Assembly (NCBI RefSeq): GCF_011762025.1
Contig: NZ_JAASQR010000004.1
Coordinates: forward strand, 62,001 to 126,000
DNA from: Sphingobium vermicomposti
GTDB lineage: Bacteria > Pseudomonadota > Alphaproteobacteria > Sphingomonadales > Sphingomonadaceae
Reading direction: 5' to 3'
Length of the DNA stretch: 64,000 bases
Both the position numbers and the translations under genes were made by a program. Below the pieces are notes generated by a model. It worked only from the letters and a program-made list of their open reading frames with translations, had not been told where the DNA came from and searched no databases. Positions 17,123-26,219 of this stretch are shown here, in pieces (positions within the stretch are counted from its first letter, which is position 1; each line of letters opens with the position of its first letter).

Positions 17123-19470
17123 CAGAAGTCCGCCGCCAACGACACGCCCCATGTCCGCCCGACGCTGGGGATCGCGAAGTCAATGAACGACCCTGCCGTA
17201 TTGCTGGACGTGAAGCCATCATAGATGGTGTTATTCGTCACATTCTTGACGAAGCCCGTCAGCGTCATCCTGAGGCTGTCATGCACTGGAAATTCATAGC
17301 GCATGGCGAGATCGACCTTGGTGACCGGGGGAATGGACCCGCGCGGGTCGTTGAGTACGCTCGTTTCGTACCGGGAGGTGTGGTAGACAGCGGCGTTCAG
17401 TCCCGCCCGGCCTGCCCCAAGGTCAAAGGTGTAATCGGAAATCGCGCCTGCGGTCCATTTGGGCGTGCGGCGAAGCTTCAGGTCCTTAAGATCCGCCAGG
17501 CCCTGCCCGGCAAGATTGCCGATAAAGCTCAGATATTTCGCGTCCAGATAGCCGGCCGATCCGGTGATCGTCCATCCGGCGACAGGGACCACCGCTAGTT
17601 CAGCTTCCACGCCCTTGTACCGCGCCTTGGCGGCATTGACGGTAGCGGTCACCAACGCACCGCCCGGCACCACAGTCAGGACATCTTCCTGCTTGTCCTT
17701 CAACGTGTTGTGGAACGCCGCGACGTTAAGGCGCACGCGGCGGTTGAACCACTCGCTCTTGAAGCCAATTTCATAGGCGTCCATGATTTCAGGGCGATAG
17801 GGAATGACGGCGTTGACAATGCTGCCTGCGCGACCGTTGAACCCACCAGCGTTATAACCACGGCTCCAGTTGGCGTAGACCAGCAGGTCGGGCTTCACAT
17901 CATATTGCAGCCCGATGCGCGGGGTCAGTTCGTCGAACTTGACCGAAGCGCTGACCGGCCCCTGCTGAGGTCCCAACACGAACTGGTCGCGGAAGGGTTG
18001 CTGGATGCGCCCCCAAAGCGTGAAGTTCGTTTGCTTGCGATCCCAGGTCTGCCGTGCGCCTGCGGTCACCCGCAGCTTGTCGGTGATGTCCCAGTCACCC
18101 TGGAAGAACAGCGCGAAGGAGCGGCTTTTCTGCCGGATGCGATAGGCGTTGAGTGAGTTGAAGAAAGAGGTGCCCGGCGGGGTGACCGGCGACAGTCCAG
18201 CCAAATCGACCGACGGGAATTGCCGGGCGGTAAAGGCATATTCGATGTAGAAAGCGCCGGTCACGAAATTGATCGGCCCGTCGAACTGCGTTTCCGCGCG
18301 CAGTTCCTGCGAAAACTGCCAGGAGCTTTCCCGCTTGTCGTTGCGCTGTATGGCGAACCGGGTCGCGTCAAAGTCGCCGATCTGGTCTTCCTTGTCCTCA
18401 CGATAGCCCGACAGGCTGACCAGCTTTACGCCGTCCAGTTCGTGCGCAACCTCCAACGTCACGGCGTTCAGGTTGTAGTAGGCGGGAAACTGGGTCGTTT
18501 CGACATCATTGCGCTTCTTGCTGAGCGGCCTGCAGACGATGGAAGTTGCAGGATTGAGGCACTGCATATTCTGCCCCGAAACATAAGTCGGATAACCCAG
18601 CGTACCAAGGCCGTTGGGCGTGAGCAGCTTGGGTCCCGTCAACGGAATGAGGTCGGGGGTCATCAGCGGGACATAGGGCGGCACCTCGCTGTCATCCTCC
18701 ATCCGTTCCAAGGACAGGTAGATGCTGGTCCGGTCGCTCGGTGTCGCCACCAGCGAAAGCATATAGTCGCGCATGTCGCGCTTGCCTTCGCGGCCGCCGG
18801 TGATGCTGTTGCGAAACTCGCCATCATGCTTCTTGATCGCGATCGCGCCCTTGACCGCCAGAAGGCCGGGAATGATCGGCGCCATGATCACGCCTTCAAA
18901 ATCCGTTCGCCCGAAACTTCCCACTGTCGCGCGCAGCTTGCCAGTGGCGGCAGCATCGGGATCGGGGCGGGACCGGATGACGTTTAGCGTACCGCCCGTG
19001 GTGTTACGGCCAAACAGCAAGCCCTGGGGACCGCGCAGAACCTCCAGCCGTTCGATGTCGAACGCGTCGAGCAGCGTCCCGCGCTGAAACGCCAGCGGAA
19101 TGCCGTCGATCGTGAAGCCGATACCCGATTCCACCGCGCGATTGGGGTCCTGAAGCGAGATGCCGCGCAGGCTGATCTGCGGCGTGTTCAGCGCGGCGCC
19201 TGAGCGCGAAATGGTCATGCCTGGGACCAGGCCCCGCAGGCCGGTGAGCGCGTCGAGATTGGATGCGCGCATAGCCTCGCCAGTGAAGGCGGTCACGGCG
19301 ACCGGCACATCCTGCAAGGGCATGGCCCGTTTCTGGGCGGTGACAATGATGTCCGCCAGCCCGACCGTGGAGGTCTTCGTTGAATCCTCCGACGTTTGCG
19401 CGAAAGCGCTGCCCGCTCCCATGACGCCCAAACTGAGCGCCAATAGCGAAGTTCCTCTCAAGATCCTCAT
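17122..19470 (-). CDS. TonB-dependent outer membrane receptor
   Basis: A 782-residue TonB-dependent receptor. A Sec signal peptide ends near residue 25 (AFAQ). The plug domain starts at ADIIVTAQKR and contains LRGLVPGM and RNTTGGTLNV. The C-terminal barrel ends in Phe (AADF), as normal for outer membrane proteins. The frame extends to 19626, but the ATG at 19470 follows GGAGGGGATGGC and starts the signal peptide. It is a close paralogue of the receptor at 29997-32378. As first gene of an operon with VOC, flavoprotein and LuxE/LuxC-like genes it probably imports the pathway substrate across the outer membrane. Confidence 0.93.
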   Translation of the reverse strand: MRILRGTSLLALSLGVMGAGSAFAQTSEDSTKTSTVGLADIIVTAQKRAMPLQDVPVAVTAFTGEAMRASNLDALTGLRGLVPGMTISRSGAALNTPQISLRGISLQDPNRAVESGIGFTIDGIPLAFQRGTLLDAFDIERLEVLRGPQGLLFGRNTTGGTLNVIRSRPDPDAAATGKLRATVGSFGRTDFEGVIMAPIIPGLLAVKGAIAIKKHDGEFRNSITGGREGKRDMRDYMLSLVATPSDRTSIYLSLERMEDDSEVPPYVPLMTPDLIPLTGPKLLTPNGLGTLGYPTYVSGQNMQCLNPATSIVCRPLSKKRNDVETTQFPAYYNLNAVTLEVAHELDGVKLVSLSGYREDKEDQIGDFDATRFAIQRNDKRESSWQFSQELRAETQFDGPINFVTGAFYIEYAFTARQFPSVDLAGLSPVTPPGTSFFNSLNAYRIRQKSRSFALFFQGDWDITDKLRVTAGARQTWDRKQTNFTLWGRIQQPFRDQFVLGPQQGPVSASVKFDELTPRIGLQYDVKPDLLVYANWSRGYNAGGFNGRAGSIVNAVIPYRPEIMDAYEIGFKSEWFNRRVRLNVAAFHNTLKDKQEDVLTVVPGGALVTATVNAAKARYKGVEAELAVVPVAGWTITGSAGYLDAKYLSFIGNLAGQGLADLKDLKLRRTPKWTAGAISDYTFDLGAGRAGLNAAVYHTSRYETSVLNDPRGSIPPVTKVDLAMRYEFPVHDSLRMTLTGFVKNVTNNTIYDGFTSSNTAGSFIDFAIPSVGRTWGVSLAADF

Positions 19471-19644
19471 GCCATCCCCTCCAATATGTTTGCGGTCGCT
19501 CGGCCATCGCGTCATTTTCCGCGAGGGTCTGTCTGAGCGCCGGTGACTCGCCTGGAAGCGGCCACTGGCCTGATAAGAACGCAATCGGAGGGCAGTGGAA
19601 AGTTCGATAATAGGCCGGGGGACCAAGCCGGTGACGGCAACCTT

Positions 19645-19664
19645 TAACCGACCAATGTCAGAAG
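19645..19664. promoter_or_regulatory. Region A palindromic operator candidate 4
   Basis: Core GACCAATGTC with TAA in the left flank. It lies 175 bases upstream of the receptor start at 19470, in the 249-base gap between that gene and the TetR gene at 19720. Confidence 0.4.
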
Positions 19665-19719
19665 TGGGCAGGCAAGGGTTTGTGGTGGGTGCGAAGTGCC
19701 AACTCTAGGGCAGTGGGCT

Positions 19720-20625
19720 TTAGGCCTTCTTGCGACGCCTTGGGGCAGGTTTGGCCGATAGTTTCGTGACAGTGGACGCCAGCAATTCGATTTGAGATGT
19801 CGCCATTTCTATGAGGGTGGGGTCCTCATGCGCGGCAAGGGTCCGGGCCGCCGCCAAAATCCTGCTTTCTGGCTTGGAAGTTTCAGAGGGGGACCCGTAA
19901 CGTTCTTCGGCGCGCGCGATAAAGTCCAGCGCGACTTCCGTCGCCTGTTTGACCGCAAAATCGGTGATCTTGCCATGCCGCTGAGTGCTGGCTTCGAAAA
20001 TGGCCGACTGGATGATGACCAGCGTTCGGAACGGGTCTTCTTCCGACAGCGGTTCGACTGCCCAACCCGTATGCCACAAGGTGTGGTAGGGAAGCGCCGC
20101 CACCTTGTCGAAGTCCTTCACCAGATGATGGGATTCGAAAGGAATGTGCCTTGCGAGCGCGCCCGGCTTGGCCGGGTTGGGTTGGTTGAAATAATTCTGG
20201 ATTCCCTTGATCATCAGCGTGACCAATTGTTCCAGGCTGGCGGGCTTGCGCCGCCGCACATAGCTTTCCACCTCAACGCCCGTTTGCTGGACGAACCGGA
20301 TCGCGATCTGACCCAATATTTCGTCAACACTGGCGAAGTGAGAATAGATTGATGTTCGCGTGATGTTGCCATGGTCGGCGATCATCGCGATGGAGATGTC
20401 GGCAGGGGCATGTTCCTTGAGCAACTCTATCGTTGCTTCAATGATTCGATCGACGCGGGCGCGGCCAGGCGCTCGCTGGCCGAGCTTTTCCCGTTCGGAA
20501 AGCAGCTCATTCTGAAGGGTCTGGAGAGTATGGGGCTGGGCATCTGTGATCAAACTGTGAGGTTTGATCGTCGTTGGTTTTTTTTCGGATTTCCCAGTGA
20601 GCCGCGTCAATCCCTGTTTTTTCAT
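19720..20625 (-). CDS. TetR/AcrR family transcriptional regulator
   Basis: A 301-residue regulator, longer than usual because of a basic N-terminal extension of about 55 residues before the DNA-binding domain. The helix-turn-helix is around residues 70-105 (MIADHGNITRTSIYSHF, DEILGQIA). A C-terminal RRRKK tail is also present. It is divergent from the SDR at 20832, with a region A palindrome between the two genes, and so is a leading candidate to bind that site. An internal Met for a shorter start is not obvious. Ligand unknown. Confidence 0.9.
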   Translation of the reverse strand: MKKQGLTRLTGKSEKKPTTIKPHSLITDAQPHTLQTLQNELLSEREKLGQRAPGRARVDRIIEATIELLKEHAPADISIAMIADHGNITRTSIYSHFASVDEILGQIAIRFVQQTGVEVESYVRRRKPASLEQLVTLMIKGIQNYFNQPNPAKPGALARHIPFESHHLVKDFDKVAALPYHTLWHTGWAVEPLSEEDPFRTLVIIQSAIFEASTQRHGKITDFAVKQATEVALDFIARAEERYGSPSETSKPESRILAAARTLAAHEDPTLIEMATSQIELLASTVTKLSAKPAPRRRKKA

Positions 20626-20748
20626 GAATGAACCATATCATAAGGAGGGGATGTTTCAAGGGAGGTAGTTATGCGACTGCTGTCAAAAAATAGTATCCTA
20701 GCGGACGATATGCCTTTACAGTTTCGCACCGGCGCAGTAATCCATCGT

Positions 20749-20768
20749 TAAGTGACATTTGTCTGTCG
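20749..20768. promoter_or_regulatory. Region A palindromic operator candidate 5
   Basis: Core GACATTTGTC with TAA on the left, lying between the divergent TetR gene (start 20625) and the SDR (start about 20832). This is the classic layout for a TetR regulator and its own operator. Confidence 0.55.
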
Positions 20769-20831
20769 TTCGAGAGTCTGCGGTCGTGAGTTGCAGCCGG
20801 ACGGTGGATTAGGGTGAAAAGGAGAGGGCGG

Positions 20832-21596
20832 TTGGGCAGTCGATTGGCCGGCAGAACGGCGATCATCACTGGCGCTGGTTCGATGCAGGGGATGGGCTTT
20901 GCGACGGCCCGCCTGTTCGCGCGCGAGGGTGCGTCGGTCATGCTGACGGACCTTGATGAGGCAGTTGCTGCTGCTGCTGCGGCTGCTATCGTTCAGGAGG
21001 GCGGCATTGCTTTGTCGCGGTCGCAGGATGTCCGCCAGGAAAGCGGCTGGCAGGAAATGGCGGCCAGCATGGTGGAGCGGTTCGGGCGCATCGACATCCT
21101 CATCAACAATGCCGGTATGTACTATGCCGACTATATCTCCGACACGCCTGTTGGCATGCTCGACCGTCTGGTGGAGGTGAATGTGCGTGGCGCTTTCCTT
21201 GGTTGCCAGACGGTGATCCCGCACATGCGCGCCAATGGCGGCGGTTCCATCGTCAATATTTCATCTGTTGCGGCCTTGATCGGGGTTCACAGAAGCGCAG
21301 CCTATGCCGCGACCAAGGGCGCGGTTCGCGCGATGAGCAAGAGCGTCGCGCTGGACGAAGCGCCCTATGGCATCCGGTGCAATTCGGTGCATCCCGGCAC
21401 CATCGAAACGGCCATGGTCGGCGAGCTGTTGAAGGGAGACCCCGCTGCCATCAACGCCGCGACCGCGCCGATCCCGATGGGTCGCATGGGCCGACCGGAA
21501 GACGTGGCGAACATGTCGCTGTTCCTGGCATCGGACGAGGCGTCCTATGTGACGGGTGCTGAATTTGTCGTTGATGGAGGCTTGAGCATAGCATGA
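20832..21596 (+). CDS. SDR family oxidoreductase
   Basis: A classical SDR of 254 residues if the TTG at 20832 is used. This TTG has AGGAG about 8 bases upstream and yields a normal N-terminus ahead of TGAGSMQGMG; a GTG at 20814 is the alternative. The protein has NNAG, NISSVAAL and the YAATK active-site motif, and ends FVVDGGLS. It should oxidise or reduce a hydroxyl/ketone with NAD(P). Its stop overlaps the start of the Rieske ferredoxin (ATGA), so the two are translated together. Confidence 0.87.
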   Translation: MGSRLAGRTAIITGAGSMQGMGFATARLFAREGASVMLTDLDEAVAAAAAAAIVQEGGIALSRSQDVRQESGWQEMAASMVERFGRIDILINNAGMYYADYISDTPVGMLDRLVEVNVRGAFLGCQTVIPHMRANGGGSIVNISSVAALIGVHRSAAYAATKGAVRAMSKSVALDEAPYGIRCNSVHPGTIETAMVGELLKGDPAAINAATAPIPMGRMGRPEDVANMSLFLASDEASYVTGAEFVVDGGLSIA

Positions 21597-21919
21597 GCGC
21601 CGACTTTTTTCCTGTCGCGGCGGCCGCCGACCTGCCCAACAACAGCAGCAAAGCGATCACGCTGAACGGGGTGAAGCTGTTGCTGTGTCATGCTGACGGA
21701 GAATTTTTCTGTGTTCAGAATGAATGCACGCACCGGGCGTTTTCGCTGGAGAGTGGCCGGATCAGGCGGTGCATGGTGCTATGCCCGGAACATGGCATGC
21801 CGTTCGACCTGCGCACCGGAAACCCCAAAGGACAGCTGACGGACAAGCCACTTCGCACATATGAGACGCGGGTCGTGGACGGCCAAATAGAGGTTGCGAT
21901 GTCGGTGGAGGTCAGTTGA
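21593..21919 (+). CDS. Rieske [2Fe-2S] ferredoxin
   Basis: A 108-residue soluble Rieske ferredoxin. Ligands are Cys45 and His47 (CTH) and Cys64 and His67 (CPEH), spaced as in ring-hydroxylating dioxygenase ferredoxins. It would carry electrons from a reductase to a Rieske oxygenase. The nearest oxygenase is at 26220-27548, 4.3 kb downstream in the same direction, and no reductase gene is adjacent. Overlap with the SDR suggests co-expression. Confidence 0.9.
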   Translation: MSADFFPVAAAADLPNNSSKAITLNGVKLLLCHADGEFFCVQNECTHRAFSLESGRIRRCMVLCPEHGMPFDLRTGNPKGQLTDKPLRTYETRVVDGQIEVAMSVEVS

Positions 21920-21953
21920 GACGAGAAAGGCCATCGGGTGGACATCATTGCCT

Positions 21954-21973
21954 AATGTGACAATGGTTGCTTA
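21954..21973. promoter_or_regulatory. Weak region A palindrome
   Basis: GACAATGGTTGCTTA matches the operator with one core change (GTT for GTC) but keeps the TTA flank. It lies in the 228-base gap ahead of the GMC gene. Listed as a low-confidence member only. Confidence 0.25.
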
Positions 21974-22147
21974 AACGATGCGGAGGCACGGAAGCGTGCC
22001 GATGAAGATAATAGGAGGCCGGGATACGGCCTTTAAAGGAGCAGGATCGTTGCAGGATCATTCGCATTTCCGCGGCTGCGCGCTAGCCAATCATGGCAGG
22101 ATGACCGCGATTTTCGGCAAGCCCGTCATGCTGCCGGAATGTGCGCT

Positions 22148-23743
22148 ATGACCGCCGATTATATCATCGTCGGTGCCGGTGCGGCTGGCTGTGCGCTCGC
22201 CAACCGATTGTCGGAAGACCCGCGCAACCGGGTGATCCTGCTGGAGGCGGGTGGCCGTGACCGCGATCCGTTGATTCACGCCCCCGGCGGGCTGATGCCG
22301 CTGCTCATGTCCGGCAAGCATAGCTGGAACTATATGAGCGCGCCGCAGGAAGAGTTGAACGACCGCGTCCTCTTCCTGCCCCGTGGCAAGGTGCTGGGCG
22401 GCGGCAGTTCCATCAACGGCATGATCTATGATCGCGGCACCCCCAGCGACTATGACCGATGGGCGGCGCTGGGCAATGCGGGCTGGTCCTATGCCGACCT
22501 GCTGCCCTATTTCAAACGGGCCGAAAGCTATGAACCGGGTGGCGATGAACAGTGGCATGGTCATTCCGGGCCGGTCAGGATCAGCCGTCCGGGCGTCCAT
22601 AATCCGCTGGCCAAGGCGTTCCTGCATGCCTGCGAGGAGGCAGGATACCCCTATAATGACGACACTAATGGTGCCACCCGCGAAGGGGCCGGGCCTGTCG
22701 ACATGTTCGTCAGCAAGGGCCGTCGATGGAGCGCGGCAACGGCCTATATAAAGCCGGTTCGGTCGCGTCCCAACCTGGACGTCCGCCTGGGCGTGCAAGT
22801 GTTGAAGATACTGGTGGAGAATGGCCGTGCCGCCGGGGTGCGCATCAGGGAAAAGGGGCAGGACGCGGATATTCGCACGCAAGGAGAAGTGATCCTGTGC
22901 GGGGGTGGCATCAATTCGCCCCAGCTATTGATGCTGTCGGGCATTGGCGGTGCTGCCGCATTGTCGCAGGTCGGCATAGATCCCGTTCTGGACCTGCCCG
23001 GCGTCGGCGGAAACCTGCAGGACCATCTGTCCGTCTATGTGAAACAGGCCGTGACGCAGCCGGTGTCGCACTATCAATATGTCAGCCCGCTAAAGGGGGC
23101 GACGGCCCTGGCGCAATATCTCGCATTTCGTAAGGGGCCTTTGGCCAGCACGGGCATGGAGGCGGTCGCCTATGTGCGGTCGCGGCCCGATGTCCCGGAA
23201 GCGGACGTGAAGCTGTCGCTGGTGCTGGCGCTGATGAACGACCAGATGACCGGCCTGATGCCGCGCCACGGCTTCATGGCGCATGTCTGCGTCGTCCGGC
23301 CACATAGCCGTGGTCATGTGACGCTTGCATCGCCCGATCCGCTGGCAGCGCCGGTCGTGGATCATCGCTATCTGAGCGATAACCGGGACATGGTCGATTT
23401 CCGCAACGGCATTCGCGTGTGCCGGGAAATTTTCGGGCAGGCCGCCTTTGACCCCTATCGTGGCGATGAACTGACGCCGGGTGCGTCCTGCCAGTCCGAT
23501 AGCCAGATCGACGCCTTCATCCGCGCCAACGCCAATGCGGACTATCACACGGCGGGCACATGCAAGATGGGATCGGACGATGACAGCGTCGTAGATGCTC
23601 GCCTGCGCGTGCGGGGGATCGCAGGGCTGCGGGTCGCCGACACGTCGGTGATGCCGACCCTGGTTGGCGGCAACACGAATATGCCCGCGATCATGATCGG
23701 CGAAAAGGCGGCGGACCTGATCCGGGGGCGCAGTCATGCGTGA
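22148..23743 (+). CDS. GMC-family FAD oxidoreductase
   Basis: A 531-residue GMC oxidoreductase and paralogue of the protein at 4090-5709. It has the GAGAAGCALA FAD motif, GKVLGGGSSINGMIYDRG, the second signature GGGINSPQLLMLSG, and the C-terminal YHTAGTCKMG and GGNTNMPA blocks with the catalytic His. The ATG at 22148 gives the usual MTADYIIVGAG start and has GGAA 8 bases upstream; an ATG at 22139 is also possible, but neither has a strong ribosome site. It is followed after 54 bases by a KstD-like flavoprotein, the same pairing as at 2446-5709. Confidence 0.9.
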   Translation: MTADYIIVGAGAAGCALANRLSEDPRNRVILLEAGGRDRDPLIHAPGGLMPLLMSGKHSWNYMSAPQEELNDRVLFLPRGKVLGGGSSINGMIYDRGTPSDYDRWAALGNAGWSYADLLPYFKRAESYEPGGDEQWHGHSGPVRISRPGVHNPLAKAFLHACEEAGYPYNDDTNGATREGAGPVDMFVSKGRRWSAATAYIKPVRSRPNLDVRLGVQVLKILVENGRAAGVRIREKGQDADIRTQGEVILCGGGINSPQLLMLSGIGGAAALSQVGIDPVLDLPGVGGNLQDHLSVYVKQAVTQPVSHYQYVSPLKGATALAQYLAFRKGPLASTGMEAVAYVRSRPDVPEADVKLSLVLALMNDQMTGLMPRHGFMAHVCVVRPHSRGHVTLASPDPLAAPVVDHRYLSDNRDMVDFRNGIRVCREIFGQAAFDPYRGDELTPGASCQSDSQIDAFIRANANADYHTAGTCKMGSDDDSVVDARLRVRGIAGLRVADTSVMPTLVGGNTNMPAIMIGEKAADLIRGRSHA

Positions 23744-23797
23744 CGCGCGCAAGGAAAGTATCAAGCGGACGGAACCGCGAGTGTTTGGAGAGCGATA

Positions 23798-25420
23798 ATG
23801 CCGGTTTGGGACGAGGTTTTCGACGTCGTTGTCATGGGTTCGGGCGCGGCGGGCGTGTCGGCGGCGATGGCGGCGCAGCATCGCGGCGTCAGGACGCTGG
23901 TGCTGGAGCGCAGCGACAAGCTGGGCGGAACCAGCGCCGTTTCGGGCGGCGTGCCGTGGATTCCCAACAACCACCACATGCATGAGGTGGGGACGACGGA
24001 CTCACGCGAACAGGCGCTCACCTATCTACGCAGCCTTTCGCTGGGGAAAATGGATATCGAGCTGGCGGAAACCTATGTCGATGAAGGCCCCCAGGTGCTG
24101 CGCTTCATCGAGGATGAGACGCAGTTGAAGTTTCGCGCGCTCAAGACGCCCGACTATCATCCCGAACATCCCGGCGGAACCTTTGGCCGCTCCGTCAGCC
24201 CCGGCCTGTTCCCTGGGGGAGAGCTGGGCGAACTGCGCGCCCATCTGCGGTCCGCGCCCTGTTTTCCGCTGCCAGTGGCAATGACGGACATAGATGACGG
24301 CACGAACATGCTGGACCCCGTGGTCATCGGCGACCGGCTGGCCAAGGGCATGGTCGGCACTGGCATGGCGCTGATGGCGGGCCTGATCAAAGGCGCGGTC
24401 GACAAGGGCGTGGAGTTCCGCCGCAACGCGCGGGGCCGCCGCCTGGTCATCGAGGATGGCGCGATCGTCGGCATCGAAGTGGAACAGGACGGTCGCATGG
24501 TCAGGATTGGCGCGCGGCGCGCGGTGATCCTGGCGAGTGGCGGCTTTGAATGGAACAAGGACATGGCGACCGACCTGATGGGCGGTCCCATCGAAGGTCC
24601 GCTGAGCCCGCCCTTTAATGAAGGCGACGGCCTGATCATGGCGGCAGAGGCGCAGGCCAGCATGGCCAACGCGCACGAAGCCTGGTGGATGCCGATGATC
24701 CGCATCCCCGGCGACGAATATGAAGGACAGCAGCTTAACCGCATGGTCGTGGGCGAAAGGGCCGCGCCCGGTTCGATCATGGTCAACCGCGCGGGCAAGC
24801 GTTTCGTCAACGAAGCGCATAATTATAACGATGTTGGCCGGTCCTTCCGCAACTTCGATCCTGTCGCCTTCGACTATCCGAACCTGCCCGCCTGGATCAT
24901 CATCGACGCCACATTTCTGGACAAATATCCGTTCGGGACGCGATATCCGGGTGATCCCGTCCCCGCGTGGCTGGAATCCGCGCCGACGTTGCGCGAACTG
25001 GCGCAGAAGATCGGCGTCGATCCCGATGGGCTGGAAAACACGGTCGCGCGCTTCAACGACAATGTGGCGCGGGGCGAAGACCCCGACTTCCATCGCGGTC
25101 GGAGCGTCTATGATCGTCACTATGGCGACCCGTCGCGCGAAGGTGCGCTCCAGTCGCTGGGGCCGATCGGACAAGCGCCCTATTATGCGTGTCGCGTCTA
25201 TTCGGGCGTGTTGGGCACCAAGGGTGGGCCAAAGATAAATGCCAAGGCCGAAGTGGTGAATGTCCGGGGTGGGCGCATCCCCGGCCTTTATGCCGCAGGC
25301 AATGTGTCCGGCGGCTTCACCGGCATGGCCTATCCCGGCGCGGGGGCCACGATCGGACCCGGCCTGGTCTTTGGCCATATCGCCGGGCGCGAAGCGGCAT
25401 CCAGCGTCAACCGGTTCTGA
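23798..25420 (+). CDS. FAD-dependent dehydrogenase, KstD-like
   Basis: A 540-residue flavoprotein closely similar over its whole length to 2446-4077. It has GSGAAG near residue 14, LGGTSAVSGGVPWIP near 42, and C-terminal GMAYPGAGATIGPGLVFG with the Tyr and Gly positions used by 3-ketosteroid delta1-dehydrogenase. It likely desaturates a cyclic ketone next to the carbonyl. The ATG at 23798 follows GGAGAGCGATA. It sits between the GMC gene and an SRPBCC-fold protein. Confidence 0.9.
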   Translation: MPVWDEVFDVVVMGSGAAGVSAAMAAQHRGVRTLVLERSDKLGGTSAVSGGVPWIPNNHHMHEVGTTDSREQALTYLRSLSLGKMDIELAETYVDEGPQVLRFIEDETQLKFRALKTPDYHPEHPGGTFGRSVSPGLFPGGELGELRAHLRSAPCFPLPVAMTDIDDGTNMLDPVVIGDRLAKGMVGTGMALMAGLIKGAVDKGVEFRRNARGRRLVIEDGAIVGIEVEQDGRMVRIGARRAVILASGGFEWNKDMATDLMGGPIEGPLSPPFNEGDGLIMAAEAQASMANAHEAWWMPMIRIPGDEYEGQQLNRMVVGERAAPGSIMVNRAGKRFVNEAHNYNDVGRSFRNFDPVAFDYPNLPAWIIIDATFLDKYPFGTRYPGDPVPAWLESAPTLRELAQKIGVDPDGLENTVARFNDNVARGEDPDFHRGRSVYDRHYGDPSREGALQSLGPIGQAPYYACRVYSGVLGTKGGPKINAKAEVVNVRGGRIPGLYAAGNVSGGFTGMAYPGAGATIGPGLVFGHIAGREAASSVNRF

Positions 25421-25433
25421 AAAGGAGGCGATA

Positions 25434-26033
25434 TTGCCCGAAGTCGAACATACCACCACTGTCGCCGCGTCGATGCCCCAGGTTTGGAACTTCGTCGAGG
25501 ACATGGACAATTGGGCGCCTTTCCTGACGGGCTACCAGCGGCATGAGAAGATCAACCGCGACGAGTCCATCTGGGTGGTGAAGGGCGAGCTGGGCGGGCT
25601 GACGCGAACGGCGGAGTTCAAGGTCCAGGTGACCGAGTGGCAGGAGCCAAGCCGCGTCACGTTCGTGATGCAGGGCGTGCAGGAGCCTGTCACCGGGTCC
25701 GGCGAGTTTTTGGCGACCGATCTGGGCGGTGGCGCGGATGATGCGTCGTCCGCGCCTGCCGCTGCGCCCGCTTCGACGGGAAGCTGGCTGGGCCGGTTGT
25801 GGGACCGGCTGTCCCGCTGGCTATTGCGGCGCGTCACCAACAGCGTTGACGTGCAGGCCGTGAAACCTGCGGTTAGCGGGGGACAACGGAACACGCAGAT
25901 CACCTTCCGCCTGAACGTTCAGGCGGGCGGAGCGACCGGCCCGGTGCTGAACCTGTTGCTGGGGCCGATGCTGAAGCCGGTGGCCGAAGATCTGGCGATG
26001 AAGATCGCTCGGTCGGTGGATAGTCCGGGCTAG
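25434..26033 (+). CDS. SRPBCC/START-like protein (CoxG-type)
   Basis: A 199-residue protein with an N-terminal polyketide cyclase/SRPBCC fold (EVEHTTTVAASMPQVWNF, then WAPFLTGYQ and a VVKGELGG strand). An Ala/Ser/Pro-rich linker near residues 100-120 is followed by an amphipathic C-terminal part. The start is a TTG at 25434 with a perfect AGGAGG 5 bases upstream; a longer frame from 25260 overlaps the flavoprotein gene and is rejected. SRPBCC proteins bind hydrophobic ligands, and some (CoxG) serve membrane recruitment. Its position after a KstD-like gene suggests binding of a hydrophobic intermediate. Confidence 0.8.
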   Translation: MPEVEHTTTVAASMPQVWNFVEDMDNWAPFLTGYQRHEKINRDESIWVVKGELGGLTRTAEFKVQVTEWQEPSRVTFVMQGVQEPVTGSGEFLATDLGGGADDASSAPAAAPASTGSWLGRLWDRLSRWLLRRVTNSVDVQAVKPAVSGGQRNTQITFRLNVQAGGATGPVLNLLLGPMLKPVAEDLAMKIARSVDSPG

Positions 26034-26065
26034 AAGGGCGTGACGAAGCGGGGAAGCTCTGCTAT

Positions 26066-26085
26066 TGACGGACAATTGTCCGTTA
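26066..26085. promoter_or_regulatory. Region A palindromic operator candidate (best match)
   Basis: TGACGGACAATTGTCCGTTA pairs at 9 of 10 positions, with a perfect GGACAATTGTCC centre. It is about 135 bases upstream of the Rieske oxygenase start and overlaps a TTGACG that could be a -35 element. Confidence 0.65.
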
Positions 26086-26219
26086 TGCATGATTGTTGAA
26101 AATTCGCCCCTCTACGCCTGCCGCATTTGGCGCAGGCAGTTGCAGGCGCGGCGTGATGGTTTGGGAATAGACCCGGCGGGGCGTGCTGCACGCCGGATTG
26201 CATCGACAGGAGATGGAAT

